A stretch of 41,913 nt of DNA from an archaeon. GTDB lineage: Archaea > Asgardarchaeota > Thorarchaeia > Thorarchaeales > Thorarchaeaceae. The position numbers were made by a program, and so were the translations under genes. The DNA is taken from assembly GCA_024275415.1 (NCBI GenBank), contig JAJRZD010000125.1:1-41913 (forward strand), given 5' to 3'. Under the pieces are notes generated by a model, which searched no databases, was not told where the DNA came from, and saw nothing but the letters and a program-made list of their open reading frames with translations. The first letter of the stretch is position 1, and every line of letters starts with the position of its first letter. Shown here one piece after another: positions 17,173-25,188 of this stretch.

Positions 17173-17964
17173 CTATTCCTTCTTGGCTTTCTCAGGTGCC
17201 GACCTGCAATCCTCAATTCCTGCAGCCTCGCATACAGCATAGCGTGCCTGATACCCTGCAACATGGAGGAGCGCATCACCGACTTCTCTATCCTTAGCCA
17301 TTGACGCCGTGCACGGGTATGCGTGATGGGCTTTAGAGATCACATCGAATAGGTCATCTGTATCTGCTATCGACCGTCCTCTGACCTTCTGGCTGACATA
17401 CCATGTACATCCGCAAGGAGCAGAACGTTTTGGCCCGATCTCGGCAATGATGTCGCCTTTCATGTCCACATAATGGATTGGTCGCCCTAGTCTGTACTGC
17501 TCGATGAACTCGTCAATCAAAGCACCTTCTCCTGGTTCGAGAGTACAGAATGGCTTTGGAAACGCGGATTCAATACCTATCTCATCAAGGGTTTCCTTGA
17601 CTTGCGCGCGCAAACCTGGGGGTATCCATGTTGGATCCTCGATTGGCGCCAAGACGGCTCTCGCACCTGTTATCTTGATCATGTGATCGACCGAAGCAAT
17701 GATGTCGTGGTGGATTGCGACAATCAATAGGAGGTCGCACTTTTCTAGCCCGATTTCGTTGATGTATTGCTCAGGGTCTTCGATAATGGTGGGTGAGGGG
17801 GGGTCAATGGGATAGATTCCCACAATATCGCCCACATAAGATCCATAGGTAGATCTGCATTCTGAGCAGCTAGGCTCACATGCCTGACAGAATGTCCGGA
17901 AGTTGATTAGGTTCCCTATAACTCGCTCAGCGAAGACATCGCCGTAAATGGTCGCTATTCGCAT
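17173..17964 (-). CDS. DUF166 family protein
   Basis: A 263-residue protein of the DUF166 family (PF02593), mostly found in methanogens and other archaea. It shows the start MRIATIYGDVFAERVIGNL, an early cysteine group (CQACEPSCSEC, about residues 26-36) and a later APCGCTWYVSQKVRG segment. Some database entries call the family thymidylate synthase, which I regard as unsupported. AGGTG 6 nt before the ATG at 17964 fixes the start over the GTG at 17973. It is divergent from fwdD. Confidence 0.82.
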   Translation of the reverse strand: MRIATIYGDVFAERVIGNLINFRTFCQACEPSCSECRSTYGSYVGDIVGIYPIDPPSPTIIEDPEQYINEIGLEKCDLLLIVAIHHDIIASVDHMIKITGARAVLAPIEDPTWIPPGLRAQVKETLDEIGIESAFPKPFCTLEPGEGALIDEFIEQYRLGRPIHYVDMKGDIIAEIGPKRSAPCGCTWYVSQKVRGRSIADTDDLFDVISKAHHAYPCTASMAKDREVGDALLHVAGYQARYAVCEAAGIEDCRSAPEKAKKE

Positions 17965-18042
17965 AGTCGCCACCTAGAAGTGTAAAACGTATCTTAGCAT
18001 GTTACATAAGGATGTTGTTTGCGGCTCTTTCCATCTCCCTAA

Positions 18043-18056
18043 CGGAAATATAATAA
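18043..18056 (+). promoter_or_regulatory. BRE/TATA-like promoter of fwdD
   Basis: CGGAAA (18043-18048) followed by TATAATAA (18049-18056) matches the archaeal BRE plus TATA layout. A start of transcription about 25 nt downstream would leave a short leader holding GGTGA, 6 nt before the fwdD ATG at 18091. Confidence 0.6.
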
Positions 18057-18090
18057 CTTACAGATGCGCTGACGAATCTGGTGATGCAAC

Positions 18091-18498
18091 ATGGTTCTAG
18101 GTGACCTGCTCTTCCCGAATATCGAAATGAAGCTCGTTATCACACATGATTTTATGAGCGATGTGGAAGCCGCACAGAACAGGATGTCCAATGAGTACCG
18201 GAATGCGACTGCCCTCGTTCGGTTGAGCAAAGGGGATATGCAGAAGCTGGGTCTGAAAGGTGAATCGAATGTGAGCATCCAATCAAAGGCTGGTTCAGTT
18301 GTTGTACATGCGGTAATGGACGAGAACGCTAAGGATGGCCTCGCCGTCGTCCCCTATGGTCCTTGGGCACTTGCACTTGTAGATGTCCCACCTGATGGAT
18401 CTCCGCCACAGTACCACGGGATTCCTGTGACCGTGAAACGGAGCGATGAACAGATTACTCCTCTTCTTGACCTTTTTCAGGACTCTTCATCGTCTTGA
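18091..18498 (+). CDS. fwdD: formylmethanofuran dehydrogenase subunit D-like protein
   Basis: A 135-residue protein of the molybdopterin-dinucleotide-binding fold. FwdD in methanogens completes the bis-pterin cofactor site of FwdB. It shows LSKGDMQKLGLKGESNVSIQ, then VVVHAVMDENAKDGLAVVPYGPWALALV, the YGPWA signature near residue 90, and the HGIPVTVKR ending. The ATG at 18091 is supported by GGTGA 6 nt upstream and a TATA box; an internal ATG at 18127 lacks a ribosome site. Its 3' end overlaps the convergent fwdF by 44 nt. No fwdA or fwdC lies in the window. Confidence 0.82.
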   Translation: MVLGDLLFPNIEMKLVITHDFMSDVEAAQNRMSNEYRNATALVRLSKGDMQKLGLKGESNVSIQSKAGSVVVHAVMDENAKDGLAVVPYGPWALALVDVPPDGSPPQYHGIPVTVKRSDEQITPLLDLFQDSSSS

Positions 18499-19816
18499 TT
18501 AGTTTGTCCACACGACCTCGTTCGACCTGCAGATGGTGTCTTGGCTTCTTCTTGAGGAGGTTTCTCAGATCCTGAGCAGCCCGCATTGCTGCTTTCCTTT
18601 CACCATCTACAGAGTCCCATGCTTCATGTTGTTTGATTTGCTGGGATTCTTTCCTTGCGATATCGACCACGATATCTCTTTCGAACAACCCACTCGATGG
18701 TGGTGATATCCCTACAATGGATTCGAAGGCCCGTTTTCTTGCCGCTTCCCATTCTTTTGCTCTTTCAATCTGGTCTACGTTGTACCCTTCTCGTTTGATG
18801 TCCAACACATCATATGGACATGCTATGACACATGCACCACAATACATGCAATGCTCCAAGATCTCTATCTTGTCTGCCGTTCCTGTGGGGTATATTGCCT
18901 TGATAGGGCAGATGTTGAAGCAATTATGGCACCCTGTCGGATCACATTTATCAAGCTGCTTGATAATGACCTCGCCTGAGAATGGTTTTGTCACTTCAAG
19001 TGCTTCGTATGGGCATACCTCTGCACAGAGTCCACATTTTACGCAAGTTGTGTTATCATGCTTGAGTTCTCCTGTTATTTCAGGCTGTTTGATAGTACGC
19101 GGTCCCGATTCTATGCATTCTACAGAAATCGCATCATCCGGACATATATCTGCACAGAGACCACAATAGTCACAGTGATCCTCATTGACTCTTATCCCGA
19201 CAGCAGGGCGGAAATCTGGAGGCTCCACGGCTTCTGACCAATAGATGGAGATTGCATCAGGACATAGAATCTCACACAGTCCGCAGAAGGAGCATTTCTT
19301 CTCATCGATGTTGATGGTGCCCTTTGCGTATTCTTCACCTTGATACGTGACCAAAGATTCCTTCCGGTTCACTTTCACATCCACTTCAAGGGAGTCTGTC
19401 GGACAAACCTTCGTGCAAAGCACACACGGGGCACATTTCTCTTCATCAATGCGATGGATTCCATCAATCCGCTCATACTCGTTGATGGCTCCCTCTCCCT
19501 CATAACGTGCTTCGAAAGCTCTGAATATACATGCTGAGTCACAGAGGCCACAAAAGGTGCATAGGTCTGGATCCACATTCACAAGGGGTGCTCCCTCAAT
19601 CAGTCCTGAAGCAGTTTCCTTTACGGGTCCCATGGTTATGGCATCCCATGGGCAGATCAAACAGACTCCACATCCCACACATTTTGCTATCTTGTGATCA
19701 AGCACTCTTGTCAGGATTGAGGTCTTCCAGATATAGATTACAGTGCCGTTTGTAACATCCATCGTGACGGTAGGCTTCTCTCCTACTGAAATCCCAGTTC
19801 GCTTTCCCTTATCCAC
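18455..19816 (-). CDS. fwdF: polyferredoxin, FwdF-like (eight 4Fe-4S motifs)
   Basis: About 453 residues with eight ferredoxin-type cysteine motifs in a row, seven Cys-x2-Cys-x2-Cys-x3-Cys and one variant (CDPTGCHNCFNIC). This count matches FwdF, the polyferredoxin of the formylmethanofuran dehydrogenase complex, which wires electrons over a long distance. The last 90 residues are charged and helical. I chose GTG 19816, where AAGGTG lies 7 nt upstream and the first bases overlap the hdrA stop by 8 nt. The frame extends to 19882 but without a better ribosome site. The coupling to hdrA says that it probably exchanges electrons with HdrA. Confidence 0.87.
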   Translation of the reverse strand: MDKGKRTGISVGEKPTVTMDVTNGTVIYIWKTSILTRVLDHKIAKCVGCGVCLICPWDAITMGPVKETASGLIEGAPLVNVDPDLCTFCGLCDSACIFRAFEARYEGEGAINEYERIDGIHRIDEEKCAPCVLCTKVCPTDSLEVDVKVNRKESLVTYQGEEYAKGTINIDEKKCSFCGLCEILCPDAISIYWSEAVEPPDFRPAVGIRVNEDHCDYCGLCADICPDDAISVECIESGPRTIKQPEITGELKHDNTTCVKCGLCAEVCPYEALEVTKPFSGEVIIKQLDKCDPTGCHNCFNICPIKAIYPTGTADKIEILEHCMYCGACVIACPYDVLDIKREGYNVDQIERAKEWEAARKRAFESIVGISPPSSGLFERDIVVDIARKESQQIKQHEAWDSVDGERKAAMRAAQDLRNLLKKKPRHHLQVERGRVDKLIKTMKSPEKGQEEE

Positions 19817-22196
19817 GGCCGGCCACCTTCTTGGTTTTAGTACGATGTGAGGCTTTGGCATTCTTGGAGTTTTCACTTCCAAGCGGCCCTAGCTCCGTGA
19901 TAGTATTCACAAAGTCCTCAATCTGTTCGGCGAAAAGATCTGCTTCTGCTGCTGACACACTGCCAAAGTATAGCCGCCGCCCATCTATCCCGATCGCCTC
20001 CAACACTTCACGGAGATTGTCTGTCCTGTCCTTAGCGTATCTAGCTCCTGTCCTGTAGTGACAATCTTGGACATGGCAACCCATCACCGCGACCCCATCC
20101 GCCCCTTCTGAGAATGCAGTGAGGATGTTGTCGATATTAAGCCTTCCAGTACATGGCACTTGGATGTTGATTATATTTGGCGGATAGCGAATCCTTGAGG
20201 TCCCAGCTCTGTCTGCTGCGCCATAGGCACACCACCTGCACAGAAAACCAACAATCGCCGGCCTAAGTGGATTGTAATTCACAGCAGCCCGTGTTGCATT
20301 ATCAAGTTGGTCGTTGTTCAGACATGGAAGATCCATCGCACTAGACGGACACGCACCTACGCATCCACCACACCCTCGACAGGCCGCAATATCGATAATA
20401 GGAACCTTTCCATCATTGAACTTTATCGCATTTGGCGCACACACCTGTTCGCAGAGCCTACATCCGATACAAAGACTCTCATCACAAGATGGCGCACAGA
20501 CTTCCGAAATGATATGCCCTGCAACGAAGAGGGTCTTTACCTTCGAAGCCGCCAGTCCTGCGTGTGCGACCGAATCGGCAATGTCTTTCGGCCCCTGAGC
20601 GACCCCTGCAAGGAATACCCCTTTAGAGTGTGTACTACTCGGGCCAAGTTTTGGATGTTGTTCCAAGAAGAAACCATTCTCATCCAGCGGTGTCTTGAGC
20701 ATCTTTGACAGTTCCACGTTAGTAGGGCTCGCATCCATCCCGACCATCAATACCACGAGATCGACTTCCATCTCTACCAGTCTATGGAGCAGAGTATCCT
20801 CTCCTCTCACGACAGTCTTCCCAGATATAGGGTCCTGAGCAATCTCACCTACCGCCCCGCGCACAAAGACTGCTTTGAACTCCTTTGCCGCACGCAGATA
20901 GAGCTCTTCTTGTCCTTTCCCAAAAGTGCGAATATCATTATAGAACACGTATGATTCAACATCTGGCAATTGCTGTTTGAGTTGGATGACCTCTTTCACT
21001 GCCGCAGCACAGCATACCCTGCTACAATAAGGTCTATTGAATCTGATTGACCTGCTTCCAACACATAGCACAAAGACGACTCGTTTCGGCGGCTTTCCGT
21101 CTGAAGGTCTGACCACTTTTCCACATGTGGGTCCTGCGGGATTGATCAATCGCTCGAACTCTAACGATGTTACTACATCAGGGTTCACCCCATATCCGAG
21201 CTCCTCCACGACCGTCGGGTCGAAAGTTTCGTATCCAGTAGCAGCCACAATCGCTCCGACATTGATGATTTCGGTTTCTTCCACCTCGTCATAACGGAGT
21301 GATTTTGGCTCACAAACGCCTGCACATGACTGACACCCGATGCAATTATCGATATCGATGTAGGGTGCGATTGGCACAGTATCCATTGAGGGTCTGACCA
21401 TCGCCTTTCTCTTGCCAATTCCACTGTTGTACTCATCAGGCACCTCCACTGGACATACCTCAATGCACCGGTTGCACCCCGTGCAAGTGTCTATATCCAC
21501 ATATCGTGCTTTTTGTTCGACCGTCACTTTGTATTGTCCTACGCTGCCTCGAATCCGCTTTACTTGAGCAAGAGTCATTATCCGTATCTTCTCGTGTCTT
21601 GACGCTCTTGCCATCATCGGGCCAAGAATACAGATGCCGCAATCGAATGTCGGGAAAAGTTTATCCCACTTTGCCATATGCCCGCCAATGAAACCCTCTT
21701 TCTCTATGATTACTACTTCTATCCCTGAATCAGCCAATTCTAACGCTGCAGTCAATCCTGCGACTCCTCCACCAATTATCAACGCGCGTTGTGAGATAGG
21801 TGTCTTATACAATGACACAGGTTCAGAGTCACGGATCTTGGCTATGCTCGTATCAATGATTGCTCCTGCTTTCAGCGTTGCTGTTTCTGGGTCATCATAG
21901 TGTACCCAACTGCAATGTTCTCTAATGTTTGCCATCTGCAAATGCCCAGCGTCGAGACCTGCCTCTCTGACAGCATCAGAGAACAATTCCTTGTGGAGCA
22001 GAGGTGAGCATCCAGCAATGACCACTTTTTCAACATCGCTCTGTTTTATTTTCTTGATGAGATCATGCACTCCCTGTTCTGAACAGAGATGGTCATCCAC
22101 CTCCACTAATGGGATGCCCTCTTTCTCATATTTCTCCCTAAGCATTTCCACATCGATGACATCGGCAATGTTGGTTCCACAACGACAAAGGAACAC
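19809..22196 (-). CDS. hdrA: HdrA fused to an MvhD-type domain
   Basis: At least 795 residues. HdrA is the FAD-containing, electron-bifurcating subunit of heterodisulfide reductase. It shows the N-terminal LCRCGTNIADVIDV segment, the FAD motif GGGVAGLTAALELA, GGHMAKWDKLFPTFDCGICILGP by position, two inserted ferredoxin motifs (CTGCNRCIEVCP; CIGCQSCAGVC) and two more near the C-terminus (CIGCRLCEQVC; CRGCGGCVGACP). The final 140 residues are an MvhD/FlpD [2Fe-2S] domain (FLCRWCAYGAAD, VPCTGRL, GCHVQDCHY). The canonical start is GTG 22196. The frame stays open upstream and homologues usually begin two or more residues earlier, so the true start may be upstream. HdrB and HdrC are not in the window. 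Confidence 0.93.
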   Translation of the reverse strand: MFLCRCGTNIADVIDVEMLREKYEKEGIPLVEVDDHLCSEQGVHDLIKKIKQSDVEKVVIAGCSPLLHKELFSDAVREAGLDAGHLQMANIREHCSWVHYDDPETATLKAGAIIDTSIAKIRDSEPVSLYKTPISQRALIIGGGVAGLTAALELADSGIEVVIIEKEGFIGGHMAKWDKLFPTFDCGICILGPMMARASRHEKIRIMTLAQVKRIRGSVGQYKVTVEQKARYVDIDTCTGCNRCIEVCPVEVPDEYNSGIGKRKAMVRPSMDTVPIAPYIDIDNCIGCQSCAGVCEPKSLRYDEVEETEIINVGAIVAATGYETFDPTVVEELGYGVNPDVVTSLEFERLINPAGPTCGKVVRPSDGKPPKRVVFVLCVGSRSIRFNRPYCSRVCCAAAVKEVIQLKQQLPDVESYVFYNDIRTFGKGQEELYLRAAKEFKAVFVRGAVGEIAQDPISGKTVVRGEDTLLHRLVEMEVDLVVLMVGMDASPTNVELSKMLKTPLDENGFFLEQHPKLGPSSTHSKGVFLAGVAQGPKDIADSVAHAGLAASKVKTLFVAGHIISEVCAPSCDESLCIGCRLCEQVCAPNAIKFNDGKVPIIDIAACRGCGGCVGACPSSAMDLPCLNNDQLDNATRAAVNYNPLRPAIVGFLCRWCAYGAADRAGTSRIRYPPNIINIQVPCTGRLNIDNILTAFSEGADGVAVMGCHVQDCHYRTGARYAKDRTDNLREVLEAIGIDGRRLYFGSVSAAEADLFAEQIEDFVNTITELGPLGSENSKNAKASHRTKTKKVAGRG

Positions 22197-22308
22197 ACCT
22201 ATGTTCTTTTTCTGCTTATCCTTGCTTTTTCGTTTCTTACGACTCAGGGGAACCGCCTCGTGTTCATGGATTACTTGTACTCGACCAGTGACGTTTCCAT
22301 TTTCTAAG

Positions 22309-22314
22309 TATAAA
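22309..22314 (-). promoter_or_regulatory. TATA-like box for hdrA
   Basis: On the minus strand the sequence reads CATATTTATACTTAG around 22306-22319. Transcription from it would start near 22285, giving a leader of about 90 nt before GTG 22196 or about 40 nt before the CTG at 22247. Confidence 0.4.
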
Positions 22315-22423
22315 TATGAGCATTAGGGACACCGCCTCCATTTATGCAACTACCATATGATTCATGTACCGTTGATTGTAACCTCTGAAGGAGCTTTCCA
22401 AAGACACTCTCTGAACCTATGAC

Positions 22424-22897
22424 ATGGAGACCTCAAAAGTGAAACTTAATCCCATGGAGATGTATAATCTCCTTCCCAAGACCAACTGTAGACAATGTGA
22501 GCCGAAGACTTGCATGGCATTCGCCACCAAGCTTGCTCTTGGCGACGTGAACCCTGACGATTGCCCTCCGCTGCTTGAAGAAGGATTCGAGGCGAATCTA
22601 CAAAAGATTCGTGACTTGGTTGCCCCAATGCAGTCCGCTGCAGAAACAGGTATCAAGCTTGATGAGTCTAAATGCACAGGTTGTAGCAACTGTGTCGTAG
22701 CATGTCCGGTAGATGTCGCTGCTGAACCTCCTACAAGTGAGGGAAAAGCCGCCCAAGTAGGAACCACAGTGTTCTGGGTGGAGAATGGGATTTCAAAGAT
22801 TATCAACTTGGAGAAATGCAGACGCTTTCCCCCTAATCGTCTGAACTGCAGAGTTTGCGAGCAATACTGCTGCACTAATGCGATCGAAATATGGTAG
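22424..22897 (+). CDS. CdhE-like Fe-S domain plus ferredoxin protein
   Basis: A 157-residue iron-sulfur protein. Residues 11-50 are an Fe-S (PF04060-type) domain with Cys22, Cys25, Cys30 and Cys47. The spacing x2, x4, x16 and the words around it (LLPKTNCRQC, CMAFATK) match the N-terminus of CdhE in this window (LLPGTNCKVC, CMAFATK). Residues 84-94 are a ferredoxin motif (CTGCSNCVVAC), and a further cysteine group lies at 132-150 (KCRR ... NCRVCEQYCC). It opens a run with the FwdB homologue and cooC and probably carries electrons between an Fwd-like module and CODH/ACS; that role is inference. Confidence 0.78.
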   Translation: METSKVKLNPMEMYNLLPKTNCRQCEPKTCMAFATKLALGDVNPDDCPPLLEEGFEANLQKIRDLVAPMQSAAETGIKLDESKCTGCSNCVVACPVDVAAEPPTSEGKAAQVGTTVFWVENGISKIINLEKCRRFPPNRLNCRVCEQYCCTNAIEIW

Positions 22898-22906
22898 GTG
22901 GCACTG

Positions 22907-24199
22907 ATGGAAGAGATAGTTTGTACAGGATGTTATTTGCTCTGTGATGATTCCACAATTGAAGTCAAAGATGGCTCTTTGAGGTCTCTAGGACTCTGCA
23001 GGCTGGGACATGCACATCTTGAGTCTGCTATTGAACATGCAACACCCAAGGCATTTGTCCGGACGGATGGCAAAAGTAATGAAATTGCGATTGACGATGC
23101 AATTCAACAAGCGGCAGACATCCTTCTTGAGGGTGGTTCACCTCTTCTTATCGGGTGGTCTCAGACCTCCGACGAAGTGATTAAAGAGGGCTTGGATATG
23201 GCTGCTAGAGTGAAGGGCTTCTTTGATTCCATGTCCAGTTTGGGAACATCACAAGCAATGCGCCATGAGATGCACTCATTGAAGCTAGAAGCCGACCTAG
23301 AATATGTTAGGAACCACGGTGAGTTCATCATTTACTGGGGGACTGACCCTAGTGAGAGCCTGCACAGACACCCGAGCAGGTTCGCAGTCCTACCTCGTGG
23401 AGAGAAAATCCCCGAGGGTGTAGAGAGCAGGACTCTTGGCGTGGTCGATGTGCGACAAACAGAAACGATGAAAATAGCCAACCATCGTTTCATCATTCCC
23501 ATAGGGAGCGATGCTGAGCTTCTTGAAACATTGGCAGCAGATATCACTGGTACCTCGAAGATTGATAGTGATGTTCTTGGGATACCAGCGACTGAGGTCA
23601 TAGGCTTCTCCCAGCGGTTCCAGAAATCAGACTGTACTGCGATTTTCTATGGGAGTGGGATTTTGAATTCGGGGAAGCATGCAGATAATCTCGCTGGAAT
23701 ACAGAAGCTTGTTGAGGCAATCAGGTCTATAGGCAAGGAAGCGTTTGCCTTCCCGATGTTCACCGAACCCAACTCGATGGGTGTGATAAAGCATGTGGCC
23801 GATGTCACCTCAGTTCCATGCTCTATTGACTATTCCTCTGGAACTGGTGTTCATAATTCCGATGTGACAGCACTTCAGAAGCTGGTACAAGGCGAGCATT
23901 CAACATCGCTTGTTGTGGGGGATGATGTTCTGGCAGCACTCCCAAGACCCGCCGCAATGGCACTGGCAAAGACACGGATTATTTACATCGGTACCCCGAA
24001 TGCTATCTGCGATAGGTTTGCAGAGATTTCCATCCATACCCCTGATCAGATGCTCGAATCTGGTACAACGATGGAACGGATTGACATGGTCACAGTGACC
24101 TTGAAGGGACTTACACCCCCTGTAGGTTCTAAGCCCACTATACTGGAGGTCATTACGAAGCTCAATGCAGCAATCCATGACCGAGGTGGCGTAAAGTGA
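22907..24199 (+). CDS. FwdB-like protein lacking the usual active-site residues
   Basis: A 430-residue homologue of formylmethanofuran dehydrogenase subunit B, the usual length. The N-terminal [4Fe-4S] ligands Cys6, Cys9, Cys13 and Cys31 (VCTGCYLLCDD, LCRLGHA) are kept, as are LLIGWSQT and YWGTDP. The region that holds Cys118-His119 in Methanothermobacter FwdB reads DSMSSLGTSQ here, and there is no cysteine between residues 32 and 242. The catalytic-arginine region reads PMFTEP. It may therefore not reduce CO2 by the known mechanism. ATG 22907 has AGGTG 6 nt upstream; GTG 22898 is an alternative. It overlaps cooC by 4 nt. Confidence 0.8.
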   Translation: MEEIVCTGCYLLCDDSTIEVKDGSLRSLGLCRLGHAHLESAIEHATPKAFVRTDGKSNEIAIDDAIQQAADILLEGGSPLLIGWSQTSDEVIKEGLDMAARVKGFFDSMSSLGTSQAMRHEMHSLKLEADLEYVRNHGEFIIYWGTDPSESLHRHPSRFAVLPRGEKIPEGVESRTLGVVDVRQTETMKIANHRFIIPIGSDAELLETLAADITGTSKIDSDVLGIPATEVIGFSQRFQKSDCTAIFYGSGILNSGKHADNLAGIQKLVEAIRSIGKEAFAFPMFTEPNSMGVIKHVADVTSVPCSIDYSSGTGVHNSDVTALQKLVQGEHSTSLVVGDDVLAALPRPAAMALAKTRIIYIGTPNAICDRFAEISIHTPDQMLESGTTMERIDMVTVTLKGLTPPVGSKPTILEVITKLNAAIHDRGGVK

Positions 24200-25002
24200 A
24201 GGTCGCAGTCGCAGGAAAGGGCGGAGTAGGAAAAACGACCGTCGCAGGAACCATTGCCCGCTTGCTTGGTCGTGATGGACTGAAGATACTTGCCGTGGAT
24301 GCTGATCCCAGCTACACGCTCTGGTCGGCGATAGGCATCCCTCAAGAGGTCGCAGACACAATTGTTCCCCTGACCGAGAACGAGGAGCTCGTGGAAGAAC
24401 GGTTGCAGATCAAGGAGGTTGGACCTACCTCGACAGGCGTGTTCAAGCTGAACCCACGAGTCGATGACCTCGCCATAAAATTCGCGGTTCCTGGTCCTGA
24501 CAATGTGCATCTCCTTGTGGCCGGTACTGTTGATACTGGAGGTTCCGGATGCATGTGTCCTTCAGCCACATTGCTGAAGTCGTTGATGCGTTATCTTGTT
24601 ATTGGAACCGACGAAGCTTTTGTGATGGACATGGATGCTGGTGTTGAGAATCTTGGACGTGGCACGACCCGAGGGATGGACGCGTTGATTGTCGTTGTCG
24701 AGCCGGGACGGAGGTCTCTTGACATCATGGGGAAAATAAAGAAGCTTGCAGCAGACATTGAGGTCGGACTAATTCTTGCCGTCGGGAACAAGGTAGTCAC
24801 TCCAGAAGACTCGGAGATGATCCGTGAGCGCGTTTCAGCCGAAGGGATCCCTCTCCTAGGGCTTGTCCCTCTAGATGAATCGATTCGAAAGGCTGACCGA
24901 AAGGGAATTGCACCTATCGATTTGAACGACCAATCTCCCGCCATGCTGGAGATTAGGGACATAAAAGAAAGACTTGTCGAGAGAATCGCCCAAGTTTCAT
25001 AA
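24196..25002 (+). CDS. cooC: CooC-type nickel-insertion ATPase for CODH/ACS
   Basis: A 268-residue P-loop ATPase of the MinD/ParA class. It shows the deviant Walker A GKGGVGKTT (residues 7-15), VDADPS, and the paired cysteines Cys119-Met-Cys121 that bind Ni or Zn at the CooC dimer interface. CooC loads nickel into the C-cluster of CODH (and possibly the A-cluster of ACS) with ATP hydrolysis. It begins with GTG in a GTGA overlap with the FwdB-like gene, so the two are translationally coupled. It precedes cdhA by 186 nt. Confidence 0.92.
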   Translation: MKVAVAGKGGVGKTTVAGTIARLLGRDGLKILAVDADPSYTLWSAIGIPQEVADTIVPLTENEELVEERLQIKEVGPTSTGVFKLNPRVDDLAIKFAVPGPDNVHLLVAGTVDTGGSGCMCPSATLLKSLMRYLVIGTDEAFVMDMDAGVENLGRGTTRGMDALIVVVEPGRRSLDIMGKIKKLAADIEVGLILAVGNKVVTPEDSEMIRERVSAEGIPLLGLVPLDESIRKADRKGIAPIDLNDQSPAMLEIRDIKERLVERIAQVS

Positions 25003-25058
25003 TGAAACCCGCTCGTTTTCTTTTCAAAAACATATCTCTCCTCAGAAGGGTTTTCGTA

Positions 25059-25096
25059 ATCGAACTTCTCTTTCCGCTTAATTAATGAAATCGAAC
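25059..25096. promoter_or_regulatory. repeated ATCGAAC motif and TTAATTAA in the cooC-cdhA gap
   Basis: ATCGAAC occurs at 25059-25065 and again at 25090-25096, 31 bp apart (about three helical turns). They flank TTAATTAA (25078-25085), which could serve as a TATA box for the cdh operon. Suggestive of a promoter with a paired regulator site. Confidence 0.35.
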
Positions 25097-25188
25097 ATCA
25101 TTTTTTACTTTCAGCCGTCCATTCATAACTTTCTTATGGTCGAATGTTTCAATTCAAAAGCACCACGCACACAGGAACTGAGCTAAAC

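Noticed and set aside
17173..17964. Thymidylate synthase label for the DUF166 gene
   Set aside because: No thymidylate synthase motif is visible; I regard the label as an old misannotation.
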